Assembly (NCBI RefSeq): GCF_963675585.1
Contig: NZ_OY776413.1
Coordinates: 310,001-374,000 of the forward strand
Direction of reading: 5' to 3'
Length of the DNA stretch: 64,000 bases
Source of the DNA: an uncultured Draconibacterium sp.
GTDB lineage: Bacteria > Bacteroidota > Bacteroidia > Bacteroidales > Prolixibacteraceae
Shown: in pieces, positions 8,565 to 17,791 of the stretch
How the letters are laid out: each line of letters starts with the position of its first letter
Numbering within the stretch: the first letter of the stretch is position 1
The notes under the pieces: model-generated
The model's database searches: none
What the model was told of the DNA's origin: nothing
Seen by the model: only the letters and a program-made list of their open reading frames with translations
Position numbers and translations under genes: made by a program

Positions 8565-9053
8565 ATGATTGAATTTAAACCAATAACTGATTTTAATCCT
8601 GGAAAGATTCAGGAATTGACTAAAAATTGTTACCGTGGTCTGTTAGAGTATTTTCCAAATGAGAAAAATAGACTTTACAATAAATGGGAAAATGAAGATA
8701 AACTCGCTTTTCAAAATATTGATACAATTGGCAGGCATATCTTATTTTCATGCGTAGAGAATAAGACAATCGGATTTTTTAGTTGGGATGATAGACAATT
8801 TCCAAATTGTATTATTGGACAAAATTGTATTTTACCTGACTTTCAAGGTCATGGATACGGAACTCGACAAATTGAAAAGATTATTGATATTTTAAAAATT
8901 GAAAACTTTAAATTCCTATTTGCAGAGACAGGAGACCATAAGTTTTTCAAACCTGCTCATAAGATGTATGAGAAAAATGGGTTTAAGATTAAAGAAAAAC
9001 GAAAAGGAGACTTATTTGAATTAATTGAATATTTCATGGAATTAAATGGATAA
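8565..9053 (+). CDS. Cassette 3, gene 1: GNAT-family N-acetyltransferase
   Basis: A 162-residue GNAT acetyltransferase. The acetyl-CoA-binding motif A is QGHGYGTRQIEKI at about residues 101-113, preceded by the typical beta-strand CILPDFQG. A KMYEKNGFK stretch near the C-terminus matches the family's motif B. Substrate is unknown; GNAT proteins in cassettes may modify small molecules, antibiotics or proteins. A TTG three bases upstream is also open in frame, and the ATG at 8565 is chosen. The gene is paired, after 5 bases, with a DUF1330-like gene within the same cassette. Confidence 0.85.
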   Translation: MIEFKPITDFNPGKIQELTKNCYRGLLEYFPNEKNRLYNKWENEDKLAFQNIDTIGRHILFSCVENKTIGFFSWDDRQFPNCIIGQNCILPDFQGHGYGTRQIEKIIDILKIENFKFLFAETGDHKFFKPAHKMYEKNGFKIKEKRKGDLFELIEYFMELNG

Positions 9054-9058
9054 AAAAT

Positions 9059-9352
9059 ATGGACTATTATTTTGTTGCACAGATTAGAATAAATGATAAC
9101 CATGAGTATCAAAAATATATTGATAAAGCAGGAGTGATTTTTAAAAAATATAATGGAGAATATTTGGCAGTTGACAATGAGCCAATTATTCTTGAGGGAA
9201 AATTTGATTACACAAGGTGTGTTTTAATAAAATTTAAAAGTAAATCCGATTTCGAGAAATGGTATAAATCAGATGACTATCAGGAGATTTTAAAACATAG
9301 ATTAAAAGGTGCTGATTGCGATACAATACTGGTAAAAGGACTGGATAAATAA
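9059..9352 (+). CDS. Cassette 3, gene 2: DUF1330-like protein
   Basis: A 97-residue small ferredoxin-fold (dimeric alpha-beta barrel type) protein of the DUF1330 kind. It starts with YYFVAQIRI, carries EYQKYI..AGVIFKKYNGEYLAVD, then a strand followed by FEKWYKSDDYQEI and a basic segment, which is the usual order for the family. Function is unknown. It follows the GNAT gene by 5 bases and is likely translated with it. No catalytic residues can be assigned. Confidence 0.8.
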   Translation: MDYYFVAQIRINDNHEYQKYIDKAGVIFKKYNGEYLAVDNEPIILEGKFDYTRCVLIKFKSKSDFEKWYKSDDYQEILKHRLKGADCDTILVKGLDK

Positions 9353-9359
9353 CAACTAA

Positions 9360-9489
9360 AGCTAACAATGTATATACAAAATAGGCGAAGCAGCAGTAAA
9401 TTCAAGGGTTGTAGCCCGCTTCAACATCGTAACGGCTTGATAGGTTTGAAGCCCGCAATCGCCTACTTTGCATATACTAAACGTTAGCG
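9360..9489 (+). other. attC-like site 3
   Basis: R'' AGCTAAC (9360-9366), R' GTTAGCG (9483-9489). Arms AATGTATATAC and GCATATACT pair next to the boxes; inner arms AGGCGA and TCGCCT pair. TAAAGCTAAC complements the cassette start GTTAGCTTTA (8520-8529). Confidence 0.85.
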
Positions 9490-9507
9490 GTTATTAAAGA
9501 AAGAAAA

Positions 9508-10257
9508 ATGAGAAAACAATACCACATACTAAATGGTGATTCATTAAAAGAGCAATTTCCTGAAATTATTCAGGGGGAAATTATAGTAGCCAGAGAATGC
9601 TTAGTAGACGGAAATGTGAATGGCAATAGCTTGCCTGATTTGTTTAAAGTAAGAGCCGAATTTATCAGTAACAACTATGACGGATATAAAGAACAAGACT
9701 ATTTCGAAAAGACAGTTCCTGAATTCCAGAAAATCCAAAATATTCCTGACAATGTAGACATTAATCTATGGTTTGAGGATGACTTGTTTTGTCAAGTAAA
9801 CTTTTGGTTTGTAATAAACCTTTTAATTAAATCAAATCATAATAATCAACTATTTCTAATTAGACCCGAATCACATAGCCAATATGGCTTTGGTGGGTTA
9901 TTGAAATCAGAACTAATTTCAATTTTTGAAAGCAGATTAAAGTTAACAGAGCTCCACGACCTGTCATTACTTTGGGTTTGTTATCAAACCAATGATACTG
10001 AAAAATTGATTGAAACCTCAAAACGATTAAAAAATTTATACCCATTCATAGATATTGCTGTTGAAGCTCACATCGAACGAACACCTAAAAATGGAAATAT
10101 GGGAAGACCAAGTCAATCATTAGTTAAGATAATAGAAGAACTAAATACTGCTGAATTTGGACCAATATTTAAAGAGTTTTGTAAAAGAGAGCAAATATAT
10201 GGATTTGGGGATTTACAAGTGAAAAGATTACTTGATGAAATAAATAACAACCGCTAA
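9508..10257 (+). CDS. Cassette 4: DUF1835-like protein
   Basis: A 249-residue protein whose N-terminus, YHILNGDSLKEQFPE followed by GEIIVARECLVDG, fits the DUF1835 family, in which an ILNGDS-type motif opens the domain. A tryptophan-rich middle (INLWFEDDLFCQVNFWF) and a second alpha-helical half follow. The molecular function of DUF1835 is not established. It is the only gene of the cassette (9484-10375), with its ATG 24 bases from the crossover point and its stop codon inside the R'' box. Confidence 0.75.
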   Translation: MRKQYHILNGDSLKEQFPEIIQGEIIVARECLVDGNVNGNSLPDLFKVRAEFISNNYDGYKEQDYFEKTVPEFQKIQNIPDNVDINLWFEDDLFCQVNFWFVINLLIKSNHNNQLFLIRPESHSQYGFGGLLKSELISIFESRLKLTELHDLSLLWVCYQTNDTEKLIETSKRLKNLYPFIDIAVEAHIERTPKNGNMGRPSQSLVKIIEELNTAEFGPIFKEFCKREQIYGFGDLQVKRLLDEINNNR

Positions 10258-10381
10258 CAATGTATAAAAATAATAGCCGAGATAGTAGTAAATTCAAGGG
10301 TTGTAGCCCGCTTCAACTTCCTTGTATCTTGACAGGCAAGTAGCACGCAGTCGGCTACTATTCTTATACTAAACGTTACAA
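10252..10381 (+). other. attC-like site 4
   Basis: R'' CGCTAAC (10252-10258), R' GTTACAA (10375-10381). Outer arms TGTATAAAAATAATAGCCGA and the complementary TCGGCTACTATTCTTATAC pair almost throughout. AACCGCTAAC is the exact complement of the cassette start GTTAGCGGTT (9483-9492). Confidence 0.87.
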
Positions 10382-11357
10382 ACAATTTTGAAAAAAGAAA
10401 TATTCCTAAGAAAATATCTCATTTCAAAATTGAATTTTAGTTCAGTAAAAAGTTGATAAAAAAGAAAAATTAAAAGAGTTCATTAACATAAAAAACACGG
10501 TGCTATTTTAAAGATTTTTTGAAAAAAGAAATTTTAAAAATTGGATTTTACATTAATTTTTGATTTTTAAAAAGTTAGATTTTCAGTCTGGAAAAAGATT
10601 TTTAAATAAAAAATCCGTTGGATTTTGATTAGGTTTTTACGGCGCAAGTTAAAATGAAAATCAGTGCCCAATTTTAACCGCGCCATGAAAATTGATTTTA
10701 ATGTTGGGGATTAAAACAACAAAAATTGTCGACAGAAAAAAGATTATTGTAAAATCCCTTGGATTTTGTTGAAGTTTCTTTGGCAGTTTTTCAAATTGAA
10801 TTTTCAACATAATTTGACCAGGCAAAAAAAGAAATTTTTTGGGGGTTAAAACAGAAATAAAAAACAACCATAATTGAAATTGACTCGTTGAATTGAAAAT
10901 TTTTAGCAATTAAAATAAAATCCTTCGGATTTTGTTTAGGCTTTTTGGCGGTAGTTTTTAATAAAGGTTCTTCCCTGATTTAAGCAGAAATAGAAAAAAG
11001 ATTTTTTTTTTGGATTTTAAAATGGAAAAACGAGAAGACAAAAACCTTTTATTTTTATGTCAAGTAAAAAAAGTTTGATAAATTGTGCTACTATAAAAAC
11101 CAAAACCAGAAAACTGATTTTTAAAGTTGGTAAAATAAAAACCAAGATTTTTGACAAACCTAAAACTTGACATTTCACCCTCAAATAAAATCAGAAGTTT
11201 TGATTAAAAAATTGATTAAAAGAAAAAAACAGTTTGTAACAATGTGTAAATTTCAGAGCGGGGTTGGTGGTTTTCGAGCCGCGGATTCTCGCATGAACGT
11301 CACGTCCTACCGGACGCTGACGCTCACCGAAATCCGCTCCGCAACTTACACCAACCG
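10376..11357 (+). repeat. Cassette 5: 982-bp cassette without a convincing gene, copy A
   Basis: This unit starts GTTACAAAC and ends with R'' GTTTGTAAC, so it is a complete cassette, but no convincing open frame exists on either strand. It is A/T-rich and contains three hairpin-forming motifs of the kind AAAATCC..GGATTTTG, near 10611-10628, 10751-10768 and 10917-10935, each followed by a T-rich GGTTTTT or GGCTTTTT stretch. A copy identical as far as I can read, and of the same length, occurs at 25699-26680. It may encode a structured RNA, a regulatory cassette, or nothing. Confidence 0.8.
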
Positions 11358-11363
11358 TTAACG
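11234..11363 (+). other. attC-like site 5
   Basis: R'' TTGTAAC (11234-11240), R' GTTAACG (11357-11363). Arms TGTGTAA and TTACACCA pair, AGAGCGG pairs with CCGCTC, and inner arms GCGGATTCTCG and CGAAATCCGC pair. Confidence 0.87.
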
Positions 11364-12030
11364 CCAAGTTTGGAAGAATAAATTGGTGGTTATCTGAATC
11401 GTTCGTTCTTTGTTTTTTTTGCTCGCCTCGAAATTGCTGTCACAAAACTTGCAAATAAAGTTTGGTGCTTTTTGCCAATTTTTGGGATTTGATACTTTGC
11501 CAAACTACTTTGCAGCCTGACTGTCCAGAGCATTTTTAGGAACAGGCGGTGGTTATTTAGGCAGTTTGATTTTTGGCTTTTCTGTAGTTAGGCTGGAATT
11601 AAAAAATTGGCAGGAAAATTTAATGCACGCAAGTTTTCTGCCAGCGGCATAAGTCAGGAATGGTAAAGCTCACGTGCCAGCGGGTCAAATCGCCAGCGGT
11701 TACTTGCTGGTCTTCTGGCAACTTTGATTTTTGGGGGTTGAAGAAAAATTTAAAAAAGCGAAGTGGTTATTTAAAACTTTCGCTCAGAAAATGATACTTT
11801 TATATTGTTAACAAACAGACGATGAATAATAAAAACCAGGCGTTAACAATGTGCAAATGTAATGCGGGCGGGCGAAATGTTCGGGCGTTTTCGCACTGTA
11901 CAACTACCGCCAATCCGTCTTGGACGGATGTCGGTCTTAAAAATATGTTTAATAAAAAAGCCGGCTTGGCTCAGTGGCAGATTTGGGTGGTCACAGTTTC
12001 AAAATCCCGCACTCCACTCGCACACGGCCG
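11358..12030 (+). repeat. Cassette 6: 673-bp cassette without a convincing gene, copy 1
   Basis: The unit begins GTTAACGCC and carries its complement GGCGTTAAC at 11839-11847. The 480-bp body has no open frame worth calling; it contains several GCCAGCGG / CCAGCGGG-type short repeats and an AT-rich stretch before the attC site. Copies that read as identical follow immediately at 12031-12703 and at 17090-17762. Confidence 0.8.
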
Positions 12031-12036
12031 TTAACG
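11841..12036 (+). other. attC-like site 6 (long type)
   Basis: R'' CGTTAAC (11841-11847), R' GTTAACG (12030-12036). This 196-bp family has arms TGCGGG / CCCGCA and TGTGC / GCACA next to the boxes and a long central region. A 70-residue frame runs through it but is the translation of the site itself. Confidence 0.8.
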
Positions 12037-12703
12037 CCAAGTTTGGAAGAATAAATTGGTGGTTATCTGAATCGTTCGTTCTTTGTTTTTTTTGCTCGCC
12101 TCGAAATTGCTGTCACAAAACTTGCAAATAAAGTTTGGTGCTTTTTGCCAATTTTTGGGATTTGATACTTTGCCAAACTACTTTGCAGCCTGACTGTCCA
12201 GAGCATTTTTAGGAACAGGCGGTGGTTATTTAGGCAGTTTGATTTTTGGCTTTTCTGTAGTTAGGCTGGAATTAAAAAATTGGCAGGAAAATTTAATGCA
12301 CGCAAGTTTTCTGCCAGCGGCATAAGTCAGGAATGGTAAAGCTCACGTGCCAGCGGGTCAAATCGCCAGCGGTTACTTGCTGGTCTTCTGGCAACTTTGA
12401 TTTTTGGGGGTTGAAGAAAAATTTAAAAAAGCGAAGTGGTTATTTAAAACTTTCGCTCAGAAAATGATACTTTTATATTGTTAACAAACAGACGATGAAT
12501 AATAAAAACCAGGCGTTAACAATGTGCAAATGTAATGCGGGCGGGCGAAATGTTCGGGCGTTTTCGCACTGTACAACTACCGCCAATCCGTCTTGGACGG
12601 ATGTCGGTCTTAAAAATATGTTTAATAAAAAAGCCGGCTTGGCTCAGTGGCAGATTTGGGTGGTCACAGTTTCAAAATCCCGCACTCCACTCGCACACGG
12701 CCG
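12031..12703 (+). repeat. Cassette 7: 673-bp cassette without a convincing gene, copy 2
   Basis: Tandem duplicate of cassette 6, the same 673 bases in length and reading the same as cassette 6. It retains matching GTTAACGCC and GGCGTTAAC ends. Head-to-tail identical cassettes are expected from repeated insertion of the same circle or from unequal exchange. Confidence 0.8.
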
Positions 12704-12709
12704 TTGTAT
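12514..12709 (+). other. attC-like site 7 (long type)
   Basis: R'' CGTTAAC (12514-12520), R' GTTGTAT (12703-12709). The site matches site 6 up to the crossover G; the bases after it, TTGTATGC, belong to the next cassette, which shows the crossover position directly. Confidence 0.85.
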
Positions 12710-12980
12710 GCAAGGCTAAAAAAACAGCAGTACTTTGATAGATTAACTGGTAAATTGAAATAATAAGCAGAGAGAAAAGAGCATTGAATGAAGGTTGGTG
12801 CAAGAAAAAATTAGTTTTTGCCCGCCCGCTTCTGCCCTTCGGGACAGTTGGGGAAGCCCACACACATTGCACACATTTGCAAATCGCACAGGCTGACGCA
12901 CAAACCAAAATTTGCAAAAGAGTGCAATTTTTGCCTCCTACAAACAGTATGAGGTTTATTTGAAATTAAGTTATAGCATT
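12704..12980 (+). other. Cassette 8 leader, no gene
   Basis: A 277-bp leader precedes hamA, unusually long for this array. It has a GCCCGCCCGC..CTTCGGGACAG segment and a TTGCACACATTTGCAAATCG-type stretch but no coding frame I trust. It may contain the cassette's own promoter; TACTTTGA near 12731 is one mismatch from a -7 element. Confidence 0.5.
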
Positions 12981-13874
12981 ATGACAGATAAGTTACTTAC
13001 TCATACACAACATCTACTAAATCACATATATTGGTTTAAACAAGAACTATATGTTAAGCCCAATAGAGACCATATTGGTACAGCGATAAACTTTACTGAT
13101 ATTGGTTCAAGAAAAGATGATTTTCTAAAAGAGCTTGTAAATACGATTGCAAGTTGGGTTTATAGTAAAAACAAATCCAAACAGATAATTGACAAACGTC
13201 TATCGGAAACTAATAATGATTATGCGAATGCATCTTCCTTTTTAGCAACTCAGGCATTTCGAAAATTTAGACCGGGAAATCCCCAAGGTCAGTTTGGTGA
13301 ATTGCTATTATTTAATTTCATTCAATATTTTTTTGAAAGTGTTCCACTACTTAGAAAACAAAGGATTACTACATCAATTGGTCATGAGCGTTTTGGTGCA
13401 GATGCAATACATTTTCGACAAAGAAACGGTTCAAACTTTTTTGTTCTTGGGGAATCAAAATGCTATGAAAGCAAATATAAATTTAAAGAAGCATTTAAAA
13501 CTTCATTAACTAGTATAATTACCACTTTCAATAATTTGAACAAAGAATTAGACTTATATATATACGATGATTTTATTGAACCTGAATTAGAAAGTATTGC
13601 GAAAAGCTATAAGGATGGAACTCTACCAAATGTGACATATGAAATGGTTTGTTTGATTGCATATAATGAGAATAAAAAGATAAGTGGTGATAATGAAGCG
13701 GAAATAAAAGAAGCAATTAGAAATGTAATTTCTGAGAGATGTAATACCATTGAAGATGACTGTTACTCATCAATTGAAAGTCATATTTTAAAGCGTATAA
13801 ATTATATAGTTTTCCCAATTTGGGAATTAGATAGTTTACTTGATGAATTTCAAACTTTAGTTGGGAGCAAATGA
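12981..13874 (+). CDS. hamA: HamA-like protein (DUF1837), putative nuclease of a Hachiman system
   Basis: A 297-residue protein with the DUF1837 core: GQFGELLLF (E107), FGADAIHF (D141) and LGESK (E158, K160). Together these form a PD-(D/E)xK-type active site. In Hachiman anti-phage systems HamA is the DNA-cutting effector held in check by the helicase HamB. The start at 12981 (MTDKLL) is chosen over an in-frame ATG at 12912, whose extra 23 residues have no family support. The stop overlaps the hamB start (ATGA), so translation is coupled. It sits in cassette 8 (12704-17089), the largest of the array. Family assignment rests on motif reading and neighbour identity, not on a database search. 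Confidence 0.78.
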   Translation: MTDKLLTHTQHLLNHIYWFKQELYVKPNRDHIGTAINFTDIGSRKDDFLKELVNTIASWVYSKNKSKQIIDKRLSETNNDYANASSFLATQAFRKFRPGNPQGQFGELLLFNFIQYFFESVPLLRKQRITTSIGHERFGADAIHFRQRNGSNFFVLGESKCYESKYKFKEAFKTSLTSIITTFNNLNKELDLYIYDDFIEPELESIAKSYKDGTLPNVTYEMVCLIAYNENKKISGDNEAEIKEAIRNVISERCNTIEDDCYSSIESHILKRINYIVFPIWELDSLLDEFQTLVGSK

Positions 13875-16396
13875 AAATTACAGAACAAGAAAATACAATA
13901 ATTCAGAAACTCCTTTCTTTTGAGCATCAGATAATCTCTCATCGTTTAGGCTTTATTGAAGTTGTAAATGAGGATATTACAGATGAATTACTCAATAGCT
14001 CGATTGGCCTTTTGGATAGATTCTCACGAGAGTCTGATGAAAGAAAGAAAAGAATTGTAATAACAATTTCCGCGTTATTATGGACTTATAAAAAAGAATC
14101 ATGGGAAGGTTTATACGATTTCTTAATTGTTATTTTATCTCGGTCAGGTTTTTCTCCTTCAGCTATAATGATAGATGATAATTATGACTCTGTAAATAAG
14201 CAGTTTTCAGGATTAAGTAGTTTAATATCTTCGTTGACAGTTACTTTACAACAGATTGAGCATGAGATTTTTATTAAGGATAAAAATTTCTTGATAACAG
14301 GTTTTCAGCTGAAAGTATGGAGAAAAATGTCAACAAAAAGTTTATTAGGTATTTCAGCTCCAACATCAGCTGGCAAGTCCTTTATAATTCTTCTAAAAGC
14401 GATTGAAAAAATACTTGAGAAGGACGGAAATATCATTTATATTGTACCGACATTAAGTCTTGTATCTCAGGTTTCATCTGATTTTTCAATCCAACTTAAG
14501 AGCTTTGGATTAAATCACTACAGGATATCGACCACATATAGTGTTCAAGAAAGAGAAAAAAATAAAATTTATGTTTTAACACAAGAAAAAGCAATCACTG
14601 CATTTTCGCAAAGTGAAAATCCATTTCATAATGTAAGGATGCTTGTTGTTGATGAAATACAAAATATAGAGAAAGTTGCTAATGAAAATGACCAAAGGGC
14701 AAAAACTCTTTTTGATTTATTAATTGAATTTAGATATACCTGTGAACCAGAATTAACTGTTATTTCTGGTCCGAGAGTGGGAGGTCTAAAACCATTAGGT
14801 ATAGATATCTTTGATGAAAACGATGCAGATGAGGAAATGACAAAGGACTCGCCAGTTGCAAGTTTCACTTATTCAATATCACAAAAAAGAAATAAGTATT
14901 TTTTTAATCAATATTCAGAAATACTTATCCAACCAAATAAAATTGAAATTCAAAATCCTGATTTTATAAAAGGTTATGGAAAGTCACAATATAATGATGA
15001 GTTCATTAGTTATATGGCTTCGTTTGTTTCAAAGTTAGGTTTAGAATCTCGAAATATCATTTTTTCACCTACAACAAAACAAGCTAGGACAACGGCTGTA
15101 GAACTTTCAAAAACTATAAAAACAGAAAATAATGACCCTCATTTACAATCTCTAGTAACCTATCTTAAGGAAACAGTTCACGAAGACTATGATTTGTCTA
15201 ATACAATAGTAAAAGGATTTGCATATCATCACGGTAAAGTACCAACTCATGTTCGTTCAGTTCTGGAAAAAGCCATAAAGGATAAGATGATTAATAATGT
15301 AATTTGCACTACTACTTTGATGCAAGGTGTAAACCTCCCTGCCCAGAATATAATAGTACGGAATCCTAATTTAGCGATAAAAAGCAAGGATGGTATTAAA
15401 CCAAAACTTACTGACTATGAAATGGCTAATTTAAGAGGTAGAGCTGGTCGGCTCCTAAAAGATTTCATTGGTCGTACTTATGTTTTAGAAGAAATTGCCT
15501 TTGAAAAAGATAATGACCAACTTGAGTTATTTCCTGAAGCTGAAAAAAATTTACAAGCTGGATATGGGAAAAAGTATGAAACACATAAGAAAAAAATAGA
15601 CCAATGTTTGGTAAGTAATATTGCTCCCTCCGATGATAATAAAGAATATTCATTTCTAATAACATACATTCGTCAAATTATTCTAAAACATAAAAATAAT
15701 TCAGCACACAGACTCAATTCTGTTGGTATTGATATTGATTCCTCATTATTAAAGGAAATTGAAAATTCGCTTTCCAATCTTTCTATCCCAGAGCACTTGT
15801 GTTATATTAATAGGTATTGGGACCCACTTGATTTGAATACTCTTTATAAAAAAAGAGACGAGTTTTCTATTCCAACTTCTATTTCAGACAGGAATATTGC
15901 AACTTCATTATCTAGGCTTATTTTAAAAATAAAGAATACATTCCCAATTTACTTTTATCGATATACAAAACTTGATAATGATAGATTAATTTTTTCAGCA
16001 TGTATTTCAGCTGAAAAATGGTTAAAAGAAAAGCCTCTAAAAGAAATTTTGAGTGCAAGATATATTGACTCTCCAGATAAATTAGAGAACCAAATATCTT
16101 TAATACAAAATCAGATAGCATATGGAATACCAATGCTATTAAAACCTTTATATGATATGAAAGTTCCAGATAATATGTTCTTAAGATTCATCGAAATTGG
16201 GGCTTTTATGCCAATTACAAGGAAAATGATAGAATTAAATATTCCAAGAGAAACAGCCATTTATTTAACCAACAACTATTTCTCCGATTTTAGCCACAAT
16301 GAACATGACTTAGAAAGCATAATTACTAAACGTTTGTTTAAAATTAAAGATAATTTAAGCTATTGGAATAAAATACAGATTGAAACCCTAATATAA
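13871..16396 (+). CDS. hamB: HamB-like superfamily 2 helicase of a Hachiman system
   Basis: An 841-residue SF2 helicase. Motif I is APTSAGKS (GKS at 168-170), motif II is DEIQ at 261-264, a TTTLMQGVNLP segment matches motif V, and RGRAGR near residue 522 is motif VI, as in Ski2/Hel308-like helicases. In Hachiman, HamB surveys DNA and releases HamA upon phage attack. The gene overlaps hamA by four bases, the usual HamA-HamB order. The C-terminal 250 residues are helical and have no motif I recognise. It could be another helicase-nuclease pair, but the DUF1837 neighbour makes Hachiman the best reading. Confidence 0.8.
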   Translation: MKITEQENTIIQKLLSFEHQIISHRLGFIEVVNEDITDELLNSSIGLLDRFSRESDERKKRIVITISALLWTYKKESWEGLYDFLIVILSRSGFSPSAIMIDDNYDSVNKQFSGLSSLISSLTVTLQQIEHEIFIKDKNFLITGFQLKVWRKMSTKSLLGISAPTSAGKSFIILLKAIEKILEKDGNIIYIVPTLSLVSQVSSDFSIQLKSFGLNHYRISTTYSVQEREKNKIYVLTQEKAITAFSQSENPFHNVRMLVVDEIQNIEKVANENDQRAKTLFDLLIEFRYTCEPELTVISGPRVGGLKPLGIDIFDENDADEEMTKDSPVASFTYSISQKRNKYFFNQYSEILIQPNKIEIQNPDFIKGYGKSQYNDEFISYMASFVSKLGLESRNIIFSPTTKQARTTAVELSKTIKTENNDPHLQSLVTYLKETVHEDYDLSNTIVKGFAYHHGKVPTHVRSVLEKAIKDKMINNVICTTTLMQGVNLPAQNIIVRNPNLAIKSKDGIKPKLTDYEMANLRGRAGRLLKDFIGRTYVLEEIAFEKDNDQLELFPEAEKNLQAGYGKKYETHKKKIDQCLVSNIAPSDDNKEYSFLITYIRQIILKHKNNSAHRLNSVGIDIDSSLLKEIENSLSNLSIPEHLCYINRYWDPLDLNTLYKKRDEFSIPTSISDRNIATSLSRLILKIKNTFPIYFYRYTKLDNDRLIFSACISAEKWLKEKPLKEILSARYIDSPDKLENQISLIQNQIAYGIPMLLKPLYDMKVPDNMFLRFIEIGAFMPITRKMIELNIPRETAIYLTNNYFSDFSHNEHDLESIITKRLFKIKDNLSYWNKIQIETLI

Positions 16397-16402
16397 TTTG
16401 CT

Positions 16403-16765
16403 ATGAAACAAATGGATTCATTGTTAGCTATCAGAAGCTTTAAAAATGTCCTTAATACCAAGGAAGAGTATGGTTTTGATAATATAATATTTAGCGCTTC
16501 AGTTAAATATACAACACCATTGAAAAGCTTTTATGAAAAAATGAAAGTTGCTTTGCCTGTAAATGGTTATTCTTTGGTTGTTAAACTTGATGTAGAGGAA
16601 AGCTGTAGCACAATTACTTCTGATAATTTTCACATGGACTTCGATACGAAGTATGAAAATACCGATTTTATATTTGATGAAAATGCGGGAATTTTAATAA
16701 TAAAAGGTAGTTCTCCTAAAATGGGAGGTCAGTTTATAGTAGAAATAAGTGAAGTAAATGATTAA
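16403..16765 (+). CDS. Small protein downstream of hamB, unknown
   Basis: A 120-residue soluble protein that starts 6 bases after hamB and ends 198 bases before the cassette's R'' box. It appears beta-rich (NIIFSASVKYTTPLK; GYSLVVKLDVEES) with no motif or family I recognise. Hachiman is normally described as the two genes hamA and hamB, so this may be an accessory or regulatory component, or an unrelated passenger. The tight spacing argues for co-transcription with hamAB. Confidence 0.65.
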   Translation: MKQMDSLLAIRSFKNVLNTKEEYGFDNIIFSASVKYTTPLKSFYEKMKVALPVNGYSLVVKLDVEESCSTITSDNFHMDFDTKYENTDFIFDENAGILIIKGSSPKMGGQFIVEISEVND

Positions 16766-16962
16766 GCCCACGCTAAAGCCATACACATTGCCAAGTCGCT
16801 CGAAAAATCCTTCGCCTGTCCAAAACTTGTCAATAAGTATGTCTTTGACAACGCTTTTTTTGCCAACCCTAAAAACTAATTTTTTCAGGTACAGCAGTGC
16901 TTCGATTGAGCTGATTTTTGATTGTAATAATTTGATAATTAACTGATAATGAATAAAGCCCA
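16766..16962 (+). other. Gene-free 3' part of cassette 8
   Basis: Between the third gene and the R'' box there is no convincing reading frame. The segment contains an AAGCCCAC..ACACATTGCCAAGTCG stretch that resembles AAGCCCAC..ACATTTGCAAATCG in the same cassette's leader (12853-12888), and CAGCAGT/ATTAACTG pieces shared with 12726-12750. The ends may therefore derive from one older intergenic repeat. Confidence 0.4.
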
Positions 16963-16964
16963 GC

Positions 16965-17095
16965 ATACAACACGCGGTATAAAACATTGGGGCTTAAGTG
17001 GTTACGCAAGCATTCTGCCACGCATTAAGTTCGGTGTAACTGGACAGGAAAGTAGCCCGCAATCCCCAACGATTTCATACCGCCAACCGTTAACG
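16965..17095 (+). other. attC-like site 8
   Basis: R'' ATACAAC (16965-16971), R' GTTAACG (17089-17095). Arms GCGGTATAAAAC and TTTCATACCGC pair, then TTGGGG pairs with CCCCAA. GCATACAAC complements the cassette's start GTTGTATGC (12703-12711), 4.26 kb away. Confidence 0.87.
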
Positions 17096-17762
17096 CCAAG
17101 TTTGGAAGAATAAATTGGTGGTTATCTGAATCGTTCGTTCTTTGTTTTTTTTGCTCGCCTCGAAATTGCTGTCACAAAACTTGCAAATAAAGTTTGGTGC
17201 TTTTTGCCAATTTTTGGGATTTGATACTTTGCCAAACTACTTTGCAGCCTGACTGTCCAGAGCATTTTTAGGAACAGGCGGTGGTTATTTAGGCAGTTTG
17301 ATTTTTGGCTTTTCTGTAGTTAGGCTGGAATTAAAAAATTGGCAGGAAAATTTAATGCACGCAAGTTTTCTGCCAGCGGCATAAGTCAGGAATGGTAAAG
17401 CTCACGTGCCAGCGGGTCAAATCGCCAGCGGTTACTTGCTGGTCTTCTGGCAACTTTGATTTTTGGGGGTTGAAGAAAAATTTAAAAAAGCGAAGTGGTT
17501 ATTTAAAACTTTCGCTCAGAAAATGATACTTTTATATTGTTAACAAACAGACGATGAATAATAAAAACCAGGCGTTAACAATGTGCAAATGTAATGCGGG
17601 CGGGCGAAATGTTCGGGCGTTTTCGCACTGTACAACTACCGCCAATCCGTCTTGGACGGATGTCGGTCTTAAAAATATGTTTAATAAAAAAGCCGGCTTG
17701 GCTCAGTGGCAGATTTGGGTGGTCACAGTTTCAAAATCCCGCACTCCACTCGCACACGGCCG
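17090..17762 (+). repeat. Cassette 9: 673-bp cassette without a convincing gene, copy 3
   Basis: A third copy of the 673-bp cassette (compare 11358-12030 and 12031-12703), separated from the other two by the Hachiman cassette. Its length and all segments I compared are the same. No gene is visible. Confidence 0.8.
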
Positions 17763-17768
17763 TTAACG
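17573..17768 (+). other. attC-like site 9 (long type)
   Basis: R'' CGTTAAC (17573-17579), R' GTTAACG (17762-17768). Same 196-bp long family as sites 6 and 7. Confidence 0.8.
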
Positions 17769-17791
17769 GTTATTTTGAAATAGAGAATTAG

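Noticed and set aside
10661-10909. An 82-codon minus-strand frame, identical at 25984-26232
   Set aside because: It lies on the strand opposite to all cassette genes, is low complexity and AT-driven, and spans the hairpin motifs.
11822-12034. A 70-codon frame (repeated at 12495 and 17554) with cysteines and identical sequence
   Set aside because: It lies almost wholly in the 196-bp attC-like site and repeats only because the cassette repeats. The base pattern is dictated by the site, and no family is recognisable.
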